Under the pieces are notes generated by a model. It saw only the letters and a program-made list of their open reading frames with translations, searched no databases and was not told the DNA's origin. Below are positions 52,606 to 61,385 of a stretch of DNA of 63,863 bases, in pieces. The position numbers and the translations under genes were made by a program. The DNA is from WAOL01 sp964399035. Its GTDB lineage: Archaea > Thermoproteota > Thermoprotei_A > Sulfolobales > NBVN01. How positions within the stretch are numbered: position 1 is the stretch's first letter; each line of letters starts with the position of its first letter. Where the stretch lies: contig CAYNPH010000016.1 in NCBI GenBank assembly GCA_964399035.1, positions 1-63,863 on the forward strand, read 5' to 3'.

Positions 52606-53883
52606 TTGAGCAAGTTAGAAGTAAGGATCCTGGGAAGCGGCCGTGAGGTAGGTAGGGCGGCCGTAGCCGTCGGTAGGGGCGGCCGTTACGTACTCTTAGA
52701 TTACGGTGTGAACTTCAATGAGAAGGATGAACCGCAGTTACCACTCCACATAAGACCAGCTGACGTGACAGCTATGGCAGTGACACATGCTCACTTGGAC
52801 CATATAGGGGCAACGCCGATGATGTTCACGACTTCCAGAGTACCGTTAGTAATGACGACCACGACGAAGGAACTTGGGGAGATCATGATAAAGGACTTCC
52901 TGAAGTTGTCGGGTTACTACCTGCCCTTCGAGGAGGTGGACCTTAACACGATGATGGATAACGTAATACTTACCGATTACGGCAGGACACTATGGTTCGA
53001 GGACTTCAGCATCAGGTTAATCAACGCTGGCCATATACCCGGTAGCGCTATGATCTTAGTTGATCTCGACGGGGTTAAGGTACTGTATACGGGTGACGTT
53101 AACACCGTGGATACCAGGTTAGTTAAGGGCGCTGACCTCAGGGGGATAGAAGCTGACATACTAATAATTGAGGGTACCTACGGCAACTCGATACACCCAC
53201 CAAGGGAGGAGACAGAAAAGGAATTCATTGACGCCGTTAGGGAAGTCGTCGACCGGGGAGGTAACGTTCTTGTGCCTGCCTTCAGCTTAGGGCGCTCCCA
53301 AGAAATATTGGCCCTGCTTTACGAGAAAATGCCTGACGCATCAGTATATTATGATGGTATGATCCGCGTAATAAGCAACATCATCGTGAGCCATCCAGAG
53401 CATATTAACAGGTACGGGCTTGTGGCGAAGGCGTTAAGCGAGTTTAGGGCCGTAAGAAACTCCGGGGATAGACGAAGAATTGTGAAGGGTAAAGGAAACG
53501 TCATAGTAGCGTCGGCAGGCATGCTCAAAGGCGGACCCGCCCAATACTACATGAAGAAAATCGCTAATGACTCTAAGAACGCAGTATATCTAGTGTCGTA
53601 TCAGGCACCAGGAACGCCTGGCCGCGAACTCCTAGAGACGGGGATCTTCGGAAACAACGGGGGACCAATGAAGGCTAGGCTAATGTGGTTCGACTTCTCA
53701 AGTCATGCCGGGCAGGACGGGTTACTTGAGCTCACTAAGCAGGTAAGCAGGCTTAAGAAGATAGTGCTAGTACATAGCGGTGAGGACGTGGGTCAGGAGT
53801 TTAAGCAGGTACTTGAGGACATCGTTGGCGCTGAGAACGTGTACTTCCCGACCAACGGTGAGGTACTGTCTTTTGACGTGTAA
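52606..53883 (+). CDS. Beta-CASP metallo-beta-lactamase ribonuclease (aCPSF2-like)
   Basis: From TTG 52606, 425 residues, starting S-K-L-E-V-R-I-L-G-S-G-R-E-V-G-R. Motif H-A-H-L-D-H-I-G, A-G-H-I-P-G-S-A and Y-T-G-D-V-N-T give the two-zinc site; beta-CASP motifs P-A-F-S-L-G-R-S-Q-E, A-S-A-G-M-L-K-G-G and D-F-S-S-H-A follow. No N-terminal KH domains, which sets it apart from aCPSF1; it resembles aCPSF2. It cuts or trims RNA. The frame is open further upstream through the nac promoter, but AGGTG and the family start favour 52606. Confidence 0.88.
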   Translation: MSKLEVRILGSGREVGRAAVAVGRGGRYVLLDYGVNFNEKDEPQLPLHIRPADVTAMAVTHAHLDHIGATPMMFTTSRVPLVMTTTTKELGEIMIKDFLKLSGYYLPFEEVDLNTMMDNVILTDYGRTLWFEDFSIRLINAGHIPGSAMILVDLDGVKVLYTGDVNTVDTRLVKGADLRGIEADILIIEGTYGNSIHPPREETEKEFIDAVREVVDRGGNVLVPAFSLGRSQEILALLYEKMPDASVYYDGMIRVISNIIVSHPEHINRYGLVAKALSEFRAVRNSGDRRRIVKGKGNVIVASAGMLKGGPAQYYMKKIANDSKNAVYLVSYQAPGTPGRELLETGIFGNNGGPMKARLMWFDFSSHAGQDGLLELTKQVSRLKKIVLVHSGEDVGQEFKQVLEDIVGAENVYFPTNGEVLSFDV

Positions 53884-53922
53884 GGCCTGTTAACCCGCCA
53901 TAGTTTCCGGAAATGAGTCATG

Positions 53923-54234
53923 TTAAGCACATTGAACCTCCTTTAACCTCCTCATCACGTAGTCAGCATCCGCATTCCTGACTAAAATCACTTTCTCACG
54001 GTTAGTGAAGCCAGAAGCAATTAACACAGGTTTCTTAAGGAGCTTTTTCAGAAACTTCACGAGTTCATCGTTGGCCTTACCTTTAACGGGCGGGTTTTTC
54101 AACCTGATCACTATTCCCTCATCGCCAAGTTCAACGCACTGACTCCTCGAGTTAGGCACTACTAGCGACTTAATCAGGGTGCCCTCTGAGTCCTTGTCCA
54201 CGAATCCCTTACTCCTCCCAGGCATAATTAGCAC
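53923..54234 (-). CDS. DUF167 (YggU) family protein
   Basis: A 103-residue protein. L-V-V-P-N-S-R-S-Q, V-I-R-L-K-N-P-P-V-K-G-K-A-N-D-E-L-V-K-F-L and G-F-T-N-R-E-K-V are the conserved DUF167 segments. Function unknown in all kingdoms. The GTG at 54234 or ATG at 54225 may be the start. Convergent to the nuclease gene. Confidence 0.9.
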   Translation of the reverse strand: MLIMPGRSKGFVDKDSEGTLIKSLVVPNSRSQCVELGDEGIVIRLKNPPVKGKANDELVKFLKKLLKKPVLIASGFTNREKVILVRNADADYVMRRLKEVQCA

Positions 54235-54307
54235 GCCACGAGCAGTATTAGTAGTGTAGTATTAGTAGTTTAGGTACTAACTATTAATTTAAGTGGGAGG
54301 GTTGGGA

Positions 54308-55264
54308 ATGTCTTCCGCTATGACTCTGAGTGAGTATATCATGAATGAATTATCATTAATTCAAAAGGTGGTTAGGGACCAGCTCGAGTTCCTCAAAGGG
54401 CTAGAAAGACCTTCATTAAGGAGAGGGTTAGTTACGGGTGCAGGCGACTCACACGCAGCATCAATTTTTGCGCAACTCATCAGCAGACATAATTTCCTAA
54501 CAGTTGACCCCTACGAACTTAGGCTTAGGATTCCGTCCATTAGTGAGGGTGACCTAGTAGCAATATCCGTTAAGGGCAGAACACAGGAGGTCGTTAAGGT
54601 TGCTGAAGCATTACGTGGTAGAGGATGGAGGATAATCTCCATAACAGCTAGTGAGGAGTCACCCCTAGCTAGGGTCTCGGACGTTGTGATAAAACTAGTG
54701 TACAGCGGTGGTGCCTTACCCGTCGGGATAGGTAATTTCGCGGCGGTCCTAGCCGCGTTAGCATGGTTATTTGAGGGTATCGCACAGCCTCCGGAGATAT
54801 ATGAGGTAAAACGTGTGGATCATACACTACTTGAGTACGAGGATGTCGTTACTGTTGGGGAGGGCATCGGAGTTGTGTCTGCTTACTTCACGTGCTTAAA
54901 ACTTCATGAAGTGCTCTGCATGCCATGTAGATATTATAGCATTGAGCAGTTTCTCCATGCCATACTCTATTCCTTGAGCCCATCCTCCCTCGTAATGATC
55001 TTTCCAGGAAAAGAGAAGAGAAAAAGCATACAGCTAAGTAGGATCTTAGAAACCGCGAGCATACCCTACATCTACGTGAGCCCACCTGCCACCGACACGT
55101 GCTTGGGCCTAGCCTTAAACGGGATTATGTGGGGATTAAGCATTATTATGAACACCGTTAGGAGAAAAGGACTTAAGGAGCCTTGCTTTATGAATAGAAA
55201 GGATTTACTTATGCTATCCACACCCATAATCTACGGAAGTGAGAATACGCTTGAGCAGCCTTGA
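54308..55264 (+). CDS. SIS-domain sugar isomerase-like protein
   Basis: A 318-residue protein of two SIS domains, like the isomerase half of GlmS. V-T-G-A-G-D-S-H-A-A-S near residue 45, V-A-I-S-V-K-G-R-T-Q-E-V-V and I-T-A-S-E-E-S-P-L-A form the first sugar-phosphate site; S-I-E-Q-F-L-H-A-I-L-Y the second domain's E-x-x-H helix. No glutaminase domain, so it may use ammonia or act only on sugar phosphates. ATG 54308 follows GGGAGG; GTG 54293 is possible. Its end overlaps the next gene by 26 bases. Confidence 0.85.
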   Translation: MSSAMTLSEYIMNELSLIQKVVRDQLEFLKGLERPSLRRGLVTGAGDSHAASIFAQLISRHNFLTVDPYELRLRIPSISEGDLVAISVKGRTQEVVKVAEALRGRGWRIISITASEESPLARVSDVVIKLVYSGGALPVGIGNFAAVLAALAWLFEGIAQPPEIYEVKRVDHTLLEYEDVVTVGEGIGVVSAYFTCLKLHEVLCMPCRYYSIEQFLHAILYSLSPSSLVMIFPGKEKRKSIQLSRILETASIPYIYVSPPATDTCLGLALNGIMWGLSIIMNTVRRKGLKEPCFMNRKDLLMLSTPIIYGSENTLEQP

Positions 55265-55526
55265 TATCCTTGCGGAGATCCTGAACCTACTGTGCTCTAA
55301 GAGAGTCGTAACTATTGAAGAGGTGGCTAGGAAGATAGGTGTTTCGCGTACCCTCGTAACACAGGTTATCCATGTGTTGCTGGCAGAGGGAGTAGTAACT
55401 AAGGTGACTACACATGGCAACGCCTGCAGTAACTGTCCCTTAAGAAGTACGTGTAGTTCATACCATCCATGCGGTATCGATACGTATGTTCTGACGGCTA
55501 GAGGACTGAAAATGTGTGCACATTAA
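55239..55526 (+). CDS. Winged-helix regulator with Fe-S-like cysteines
   Basis: A 95-residue protein. Residues 8-58 form a winged helix (T-I-E-E-V-A-R-K-I-G-V-S-R-T-L-V-T-Q-V-I-H). After it come C-S-N-C-P-L-R-S-T-C and H-P-C, a C-x2-C-x5-C-x5-C cluster in the wing, as in FeoC-like and other Fe-S sensing regulators. It could report iron, oxygen or redox. The gene overlaps the SIS gene by 26 bases, so translation is coupled and it may control sugar metabolism. Zinc instead of Fe-S cannot be excluded. Confidence 0.75.
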   Translation: MRIRLSSLDILAEILNLLCSKRVVTIEEVARKIGVSRTLVTQVIHVLLAEGVVTKVTTHGNACSNCPLRSTCSSYHPCGIDTYVLTARGLKMCAH

Positions 55527-55558
55527 GGGAGACCCAAAACGTGTAGGCCTAGGCGTGG

Positions 55559-55656
55559 TGGGGCCGCGGGGATTTGAACCCCGGACCACGGGGATTTCCG
55601 CCGTCCGTGTGGGGTGGACCCGAACCCCGCATTCTCCCAAGCTAAACTACGGCCCC
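55559..55656 (-). tRNA. tRNA-Pro (anticodon CGG), with intron
   Basis: Minus-strand tRNA, acceptor GGGGCCG/CGGCCCC, encoded CCA (55556-55558), anticodon CGG at 55620-55622 and an intron of about 24 bases (55595-55618) after the base 3' of the anticodon. Exons match tRNA-Pro(UGG) except in the anticodon loop. An AT run (AAATAAAAATAAA, minus strand, near 55692) fits a promoter. Confidence 0.93.
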
Positions 55657-55786
55657 ATCTCCCGCAGTAACCTCATTACTCTGGGGTTTATTTTTATTTC
55701 TGGTCTCATATCGCCCACCTATTTTTGATACGGCATACTCCTTTTTAGTGGTGTGAAAACTAGTTACTTCAGAAGAGGTGAGTACT

Positions 55787-56941
55787 GTGGATGCTACAGC
55801 GAAGCTTAGGGTATTCCTGGATAGGCTTCAATCACCTTTCGTGGGTAGAGAGGAGGAGGCTAGGGTAATAGTGTTAACGCTTCTTTCTCGAGAACATGCA
55901 GTATTAATAGGTGAGCCCGGCACCGCCAAGTCAGCTTTAGTGAGGAGGGCCGCTGAGCTCCTCAATGCTAAGTTCTTTAAGTACCTACTAACAAGATTTA
56001 CTGAGCCCGCAGAACTCTTTGGACCCTTAGATATAAAGTCGCTGGAGGAAGGTAGGTACGTTAGGCTCACTAAGGGCAAATTACCTGATGCTGACATAGC
56101 GTTCCTAGACGAAATTTTCAAAGCGAATTCCGCGATCCTTAATGCCCTTAATTCCCTTTTACAGGAAAGAGTACTTTACGATGGTTTCACAGAGATGAAC
56201 GTCCCGCTCTGGTCTCTATTTGGTGCCAGCAATGAGGTGCCTGATGACCCTGAAGTTGAAGCACTTTACGATAGGTTCACGGTCAGGCACTTCGTAAGAC
56301 CCGTGCCCGAGGACCTTTGGGCCGATCTACTGCTTAAGTCTTGGGAGCTTGAGAGGGCTTTATACTTCAAAGGAGGTCTTAACGGTTCAGGAGTAATGAA
56401 CGTCGCTGATCTGAGAGTACTTCACGAGAGAGTGCTTGACGTGGACCTAGAACCTGTTAAAGGGAAGCTAGTCAAGTTATTTGCAGTCTTCGAAAGTCGG
56501 GGCGTGAGAGTCACCGATAGAAGGAAGGGTAAGTCCTTAAAGCTAATCGCTGCGAACGCCGTTCTTGAGGGTAGGGACTACGCCGACGAGCGCGACCTTA
56601 CAGTGCTTAAGTATGTAGTACCACGGGATTGGGACGAGCTTGATAAGGTGAACATGATCCTGTCAGAGGAGTTGAAAACCCCATATAGGTACCTTAAGGA
56701 GTTAGAGGAAATAAGAAATAATGTAAGGGAAGTCATGAACTACGTAATATCACTTCAAGGTGTAAGTAGCAGGTACCTAACCTCCCGCTTCAAGTTAATC
56801 CTTAAGGACCTAGAAGTAACTAAGGAGAAAGTGCGGGGGATGATAAATGAATGCAGTGATGCAAGAGTACATAAGGTTGCTGAGGATGTGATCACGCTGA
56901 TAAATGACGTGGAAAGAGCAATTAGTAGGAGGATAAAGTAA
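55787..56941 (+). CDS. MoxR-type AAA+ ATPase
   Basis: A 384-residue ATPase. Walker A is G-E-P-G-T-A-K-S-A-L, Walker B is I-A-F-L-D-E-I-F, sensor-like G-A-S-N-E-V-P and the arginine-finger area Y-D-R-F follow; the fold then ends in a helical domain with a long coiled region (about 300-384). MoxR proteins act with VWA proteins to mature or fold metal enzymes. GTG 55787 is chosen because AGAGGTGA lies in front; GTG 55778 is the alternative. The VWA gene follows after 3 bases. Confidence 0.87.
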   Translation: MDATAKLRVFLDRLQSPFVGREEEARVIVLTLLSREHAVLIGEPGTAKSALVRRAAELLNAKFFKYLLTRFTEPAELFGPLDIKSLEEGRYVRLTKGKLPDADIAFLDEIFKANSAILNALNSLLQERVLYDGFTEMNVPLWSLFGASNEVPDDPEVEALYDRFTVRHFVRPVPEDLWADLLLKSWELERALYFKGGLNGSGVMNVADLRVLHERVLDVDLEPVKGKLVKLFAVFESRGVRVTDRRKGKSLKLIAANAVLEGRDYADERDLTVLKYVVPRDWDELDKVNMILSEELKTPYRYLKELEEIRNNVREVMNYVISLQGVSSRYLTSRFKLILKDLEVTKEKVRGMINECSDARVHKVAEDVITLINDVERAISRRIK

Positions 56942-56944
56942 GGT

Positions 56945-58222
56945 ATGCCAGCCTTTATTCGTGGAGTTAAGCACGACGATCCTGTCGCTATTTATAGAGG
57001 AGAAAAGGTGCTTTCGATATCGAGGAAATTGGGTAGGGTCAGTCCTACCCTGAGCAACTTGGACTTCGCTATAGATCTATTCTATGCCCTCTACTTACCA
57101 TACCCCATACTACTCCCTGCTTCAGACGCTATGAAAGGAAACGAGTTCTCATACCGCATCCTTAAATCGGTTATGGAGTCAGATGACTTTCAACACCTGC
57201 GACTCTCAACAATAGCGAACTCCGCAATAAGTACGTTGGTTTCAGCTTCATTCATAGATACCTTAAGTAGGGAACTATCCAAGGAAGGTTTACTGCTTGA
57301 TAAAGACCGAGAAGAAAGTAGTGCATCGGATCCTGCACTAGGTGCAGTGATAAAGAAGGCGTTAAAGCAAGTGACAAGAGAGGCACACAGCATTAGGAAG
57401 CTACAGCAACTAATCGCGTTCGGAACACAAGCAGGCACCGGATCCACATTCGATCTCGATGAACGGGGAGACGACGTAATTAAGCTTGCTAGGAACGCGG
57501 ACGTGCAGAGACTTCTTGACGTACTCTCACTTTTCCCTAAGATAGCAAGAAGAGTTAGGCGTAAGGTTATGCCGTTTAGTAGGGGTGAGTTCAGAGGCTA
57601 CGATATAGGTAGTGACTTAGAGAGAATAGTCCCGACGGAACTGGCCCTACCAAAGCTTCTCTTTAGAATAAAGTATATTGAGTCCAAACTTCTTCTTTAT
57701 GAGAAACTAATACCGAAGGATATAGGGCCCCTTTACGTTCTCGTGGATAAGTCCGGTAGCATGGAAGGCGAGAAAATTAGGTGGGCGAAGGCAACCGCCC
57801 TAGCCTTACTGATTAAGGCTAGGCGTGAAGGTAGGGACTTCTTCTTGAGATTCTTTGATGGTACACCTCATGCTCTAACATGCGTTCCAAGGCGTATGAG
57901 AGCAGATGAGGTAATTGACTTACTGAAGTACCTCTCTAGGGTTAAGAGTGGGGGCGGAACAGATATCACTAAAGCCATCGCAACAGCGTGCGATGACCTC
58001 AAGGGCCCTAAGGTTAGGGGGGTCACGGATGTAGTACTCATAACTGATGGGGAAGACAACATATCTGATCTCCTTATTACAAGGAAACTTAGAACCGCTA
58101 ACGCTAGGTTAGTCACGGTAATGATTATGGGTGAGAACAGGAGCTTAAAGAACGTCAGCGACTCTTACTTGCGGGTGACCAAGCTAGACGAGGGCGATAT
58201 CCTAAGAGTTGTTGAGGCGTAA
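56945..58222 (+). CDS. VWA-domain (CoxE-like) protein, partner of MoxR
   Basis: A 425-residue protein. The N-terminal 250 residues are helical and charged; the VWA domain from about 256 has the metal-ion site D-K-S-G-S-M, then the Thr in G-G-G-T-D-I-T and L-I-T-D-G-E-D. The MoxR-VWA pair usually assembles cofactors or remodels complexes; no client gene (CO dehydrogenase, nitric oxide reductase) is visible here. Its last 68 bases overlap the GTPase gene on the opposite strand. Confidence 0.86.
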   Translation: MPAFIRGVKHDDPVAIYRGEKVLSISRKLGRVSPTLSNLDFAIDLFYALYLPYPILLPASDAMKGNEFSYRILKSVMESDDFQHLRLSTIANSAISTLVSASFIDTLSRELSKEGLLLDKDREESSASDPALGAVIKKALKQVTREAHSIRKLQQLIAFGTQAGTGSTFDLDERGDDVIKLARNADVQRLLDVLSLFPKIARRVRRKVMPFSRGEFRGYDIGSDLERIVPTELALPKLLFRIKYIESKLLLYEKLIPKDIGPLYVLVDKSGSMEGEKIRWAKATALALLIKARREGRDFFLRFFDGTPHALTCVPRRMRADEVIDLLKYLSRVKSGGGTDITKAIATACDDLKGPKVRGVTDVVLITDGEDNISDLLITRKLRTANARLVTVMIMGENRSLKNVSDSYLRVTKLDEGDILRVVEA

Positions 58223-58991
58223 TATAGAAGGGTATCCTGCCGTTCAGGTAATCACGTATAATAGCCTTGGCGGATTCCTGGATTACTGGTTCCTTATCTT
58301 TTCGGTACACCCATCCTCGCATTAAGGCTAACTCACGTAGTATCGCGTCGGGATCGGTGCTTGATATACTGTAAGCTTCCTTGAAGGCGTCTGGACTGTA
58401 CTTAAGTATCTTTCTTATTAACTCCACCGCCAGAGCCACAGGGTTTTCTAGGGAATCAACAGGTTTCTCGCGAATTTTGCTTTCGATGCCTCCACCCTCC
58501 GGAGGCACCAGTCCAGGTGTGTCTATTAGGTAGACACCCTCACCTATCCTGAATGTTTGTGCGCGCTTTGTGTAACCGGGGGATCCTGGGTACGGAGATG
58601 TTGAGGCTGAGTGCCTTCCCTTCAGCGTGTTAATCAGTGTTGACTTACCTACCTTCGGAATGCCGAAGATGCCGGCAGTGAGTGGCGACTTATTCTTGAC
58701 AACGCGTTTAAGTACGCGCCTAAGTACCAGGGTACCCATTCTTTTCTGCGCAGATATGAACACTGCCGGGTAACCCTCATCTTCAAAGTACCTTTTCCAC
58801 TCCTTACTTACGGATAGGGGTACTAGGTCAGCCTTGTTGAGCACTATTATTAAGGGCACGCCAGATCTCTCCGCAAGCTTCTCTAACTTTCTGCTCCTCG
58901 TGGATATAGGATCTCTAATGTCAACTAACTCCAGCGCGGCATCAACCGTTAGTAGTAGCTCCCTTATCAGCCTCCAGTTAGCTAGCTGCAT
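58155..58991 (-). CDS. Circularly permuted GTPase (YlqF/RbgA/Nug1 family)
   Basis: A 278-residue GTPase with motifs in the permuted order G4-G5-G1-G3: N-K-A-D-L-V-P, S-A-Q, G-I-P-K-V-G-K-S-T and D-T-P-G-L. A C-terminal extension (from about residue 190) is helical with the D-A-I-L-R-E-L-A-L-M-R-G family element. Such enzymes help assemble the large ribosomal subunit. No N-terminal or C-terminal membrane parts. Length is normal. Long 3' overlap with the VWA gene is unusual. Confidence 0.9.
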   Translation of the reverse strand: MQLANWRLIRELLLTVDAALELVDIRDPISTRSRKLEKLAERSGVPLIIVLNKADLVPLSVSKEWKRYFEDEGYPAVFISAQKRMGTLVLRRVLKRVVKNKSPLTAGIFGIPKVGKSTLINTLKGRHSASTSPYPGSPGYTKRAQTFRIGEGVYLIDTPGLVPPEGGGIESKIREKPVDSLENPVALAVELIRKILKYSPDAFKEAYSISSTDPDAILRELALMRGWVYRKDKEPVIQESAKAIIRDYLNGRIPFYITPQQLLGYRPRLAWSPASKSR

Positions 58992-59024
58992 TGCGGCACC
59001 CCATCCATCTTCGCTACAACCTTA

Positions 59025-60395
59025 TTAGGGCTTCCTAAAACTACGTAAGAACTCCTTAAACAGTTCGATGTCGTCAACGTACTCCTCTATTCCTTTGGCG
59101 GAATTTAACAAGACGTGAACTTCCCAGGAACGTAAGGAAGGGCAAACATAGCACCCGGTTCTGTAGAATCCTTCCCGGTAAAGCGGGTTTTCGGGCAAAT
59201 ACATCAACCGGTTAAAGACTTGAACAGATATTGTAGACCAGTGCTTAATCGGGTATAGGTATGTGAACCGACCTTCACGCCTAACGTAGGGAGCGTGCGA
59301 CCTCCCCCTGGACTCAACTTCTCTATCACCTACAACCACGGTGATGGTGCCGTGTAGCTCCTCGAGAAACTCCTTGAGGGCTTTCTGCTTTAACTTCGTA
59401 CACCATCGATTATCGTGGGTTGGGAAAGGTTCCCGACCCTCACGTAGGAGAGTACCTACGGGGGCCTCCACAGTAACTAAACGTACGTTTAACTTCTTGG
59501 TAAGTTTCTCCGCAACCTCTTTATTACTAGTGAAGTCAACCCCTGTATCAACGTACACAGCTGTGACGTTCTTGCTACCAAACGCGTTAACAGCCAGAGC
59601 TAATGATGCCGCACTATCTTTTCCTCCCGATACGGGCACCACCACATTATCTGAGTCCCCGCCTAGGCTCCGCAAGTATCTTACCGATACCTCCTTCATA
59701 ATCCCTATAACTTCGTTGTTACTTTCAGCAACCTTCGCGAGATCAACTCCCTCAAGACAAGTCCATCCAGCCGTATGTTCCTCTAACACAGTCACGGGTT
59801 GGCTTGGGTCGTCGCTAATCCTTATCCTAAACACCAGTTCGTCCTTAGCAAATACTACATGCTCCCCTGCCCACCTCCTAACCAGTAACAATGAACCGTG
59901 AATTCCCCTACCTAATATCCTGGATAGCTTCCTTACACCACCCCCATAGATTAGGAAAGGATCACTAACCTCGTCCTTAGGATATGGCAAGTCATAACAT
60001 TCCTCACACTTCCCCAACCTGTAGACTCCATACCTTGGGTCCCAAGTCACCGTACTCCTGATGATCGATTTTCCCATGTTAACAGCGCTGATTATTTCAT
60101 GTTGCCGTGCATTCCTTACCTTCCTTTTATTCATGACCACGACCGTTGCTAGTGGGGACATATACGGACATACGGCATCTCCCGCAATATCCTCCCTACC
60201 CAGCAAAGCGACTATGTACGCATCTCGCTTACTTAGCTCTTCACATAATGCTTCAAGTAACCTGCTCCCACGAAGACCTCCTAAACTGATTACTTCGTAG
60301 CCCTCTACCCCGTAGAGGTTAGTTAGTGCGTGTTTGACTGCAGATGCATCACTTCGGGAACGCACGATTATCTTAAGCATTAACGCATCACACAC
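59025..60395 (-). CDS. PAPS reductase-like PP-loop protein
   Basis: A 456-residue protein of the archaeal phosphoadenosine-phosphosulfate-reductase-like type. N-terminal part (1-220) includes G-K-C-E-E-C and a PUA-like area; the PP-loop domain has V-P-V-S-G-G-K-D-S-A-A-S-L, V-Y-V-D-T-G-V-D-F and W-C-T-K-L-K-Q; the end has F-Y-R-T-G-C-Y-V-C-P-S. With C-E-E-C, W-C and C-x-x-C a metal or Fe-S cluster is likely. Substrate may be sulfate esters or a thio-modification of tRNA. Its start overlaps the end of the binding-protein-like gene by 8 bases, suggesting joint action. Confidence 0.82.
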   Translation of the reverse strand: MCDALMLKIIVRSRSDASAVKHALTNLYGVEGYEVISLGGLRGSRLLEALCEELSKRDAYIVALLGREDIAGDAVCPYMSPLATVVVMNKRKVRNARQHEIISAVNMGKSIIRSTVTWDPRYGVYRLGKCEECYDLPYPKDEVSDPFLIYGGGVRKLSRILGRGIHGSLLLVRRWAGEHVVFAKDELVFRIRISDDPSQPVTVLEEHTAGWTCLEGVDLAKVAESNNEVIGIMKEVSVRYLRSLGGDSDNVVVPVSGGKDSAASLALAVNAFGSKNVTAVYVDTGVDFTSNKEVAEKLTKKLNVRLVTVEAPVGTLLREGREPFPTHDNRWCTKLKQKALKEFLEELHGTITVVVGDREVESRGRSHAPYVRREGRFTYLYPIKHWSTISVQVFNRLMYLPENPLYREGFYRTGCYVCPSLRSWEVHVLLNSAKGIEEYVDDIELFKEFLRSFRKP

Positions 60396-61227
60396 CCTTC
60401 CCTAACGTTACCGATATAGCTTCAGCAACTTTCCTCAGTGATCCAGGTAGTGATGGACCGTAATGTGTTAGTGTGTTATGCTCCAGTAACACCACTCTGT
60501 TCCTACGTACGGCGTTGAGGTGTGTTAATCCTGCAGCCTCAAACCTCTTGAGGATTAGCCGTAGATTCGGCTTCACCTCACTACCCGACTCAATTATTAT
60601 TATGTCCGGATCCCTTTCCGCTACTAAGTCGTAGTTAGGGGTTATGTAGGAGCTCTTGACGTCATGCATTATGTTCTCTAAGTTAATGAATTGTAATGCG
60701 TGATCCACAAATGTGTGGGCCCCTATAGTCACGGGACCGCCAAGGTCGACCTCGTAGTACGCCCGCATCTTAGCCCAAGGTGTTTTAATGCTGTGAAGCT
60801 CCTTGTTAATCCTCTCAGCTAGTTCCCTCCCTTCATCAACCCTCCCGACAACCATGCTGGTAGTTATGATTAGGTCGATAAGCCCATACACGCTCACTGG
60901 GAGCGGTATTGGAAAGTACCTCACTTTAACGGCCTCTAGCAATGAGTATATGGCGCGTTGCGCGCCAGTAGTTACGAGTACAAGGTCTGGGTTAAGAAGC
61001 TTAAGGAGTTTGAGGTTAACGTCCAAGTAAGCACCAACTTTCGGCTTACTCCTCGCCTCAGGTGGCTTGCTACAGAACCGGCTGACACCGACGACCCTAT
61101 CTCCTAGTCCAATCATGAAGAGCGTCTCCGTTATTGCTGGGGCTAGCGACACTATTCTCTTGGGCTCGTCAGGGACGGTTACCCAGCGTGAGAGGACCTC
61201 GCTGTATACACGCATCCATGCACTCAC
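60388..61227 (-). CDS. Signal-less BtuF/FecB-like binding protein homologue
   Basis: A 279-residue protein with the binding-protein fold used by cobalamin/iron importers: R-I-V-S-L-A-P-A-I-T-E-T-L-F, V-G-V-S-R-F-C-S-K-P-P, P-D-L-V-L-V-T-T-G and D-P-D-I-I-I-I-E-S-G-S. No signal peptide, lipobox or membrane segment, so it stays in the cytosol. It overlaps the PAPS-reductase-like gene by 8 bases. A cytosolic corrinoid or metal-chelate carrier, or a sensor, is a fair inference. It is a distant paralogue of the ABC importer binding protein at 2973-4373. Confidence 0.82.
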   Translation of the reverse strand: MSAWMRVYSEVLSRWVTVPDEPKRIVSLAPAITETLFMIGLGDRVVGVSRFCSKPPEARSKPKVGAYLDVNLKLLKLLNPDLVLVTTGAQRAIYSLLEAVKVRYFPIPLPVSVYGLIDLIITTSMVVGRVDEGRELAERINKELHSIKTPWAKMRAYYEVDLGGPVTIGAHTFVDHALQFINLENIMHDVKSSYITPNYDLVAERDPDIIIIESGSEVKPNLRLILKRFEAAGLTHLNAVRRNRVVLLEHNTLTHYGPSLPGSLRKVAEAISVTLGKGV

Positions 61228-61292
61228 CTCTGACTTGGCTAAGTTAATTCAGTATATAACTCTGAAAAACAATAGTAATTTTGCGTGTGTCG

Positions 61293-61342
61293 GTGATGAA
61301 AGCGCTCTTCGATGACTCGATGATTAGAAGTCCCATTGCTGA
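61293..61342 (+). ncRNA. Candidate C/D box guide sRNA
   Basis: Plus strand: C box GTGATGA (61293-61299), a doubled CGATGA (61310-61315 and 61318-61323) at the D'/C' place, and D box CTGA (61339-61342); total 50 nt. A TATA-like GTATATAAC (about 61250-61258) lies upstream. The C' and D' boxes are off consensus, so this is weaker than the candidate near 5350. An alternative is a 22-codon peptide starting at ATG 61296; that looks no better supported. Confidence 0.35.
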
Positions 61343-61385
61343 TTCCTTTCACGGCATGCTTTAGACCGTTGAAGGAAGCGGTACT

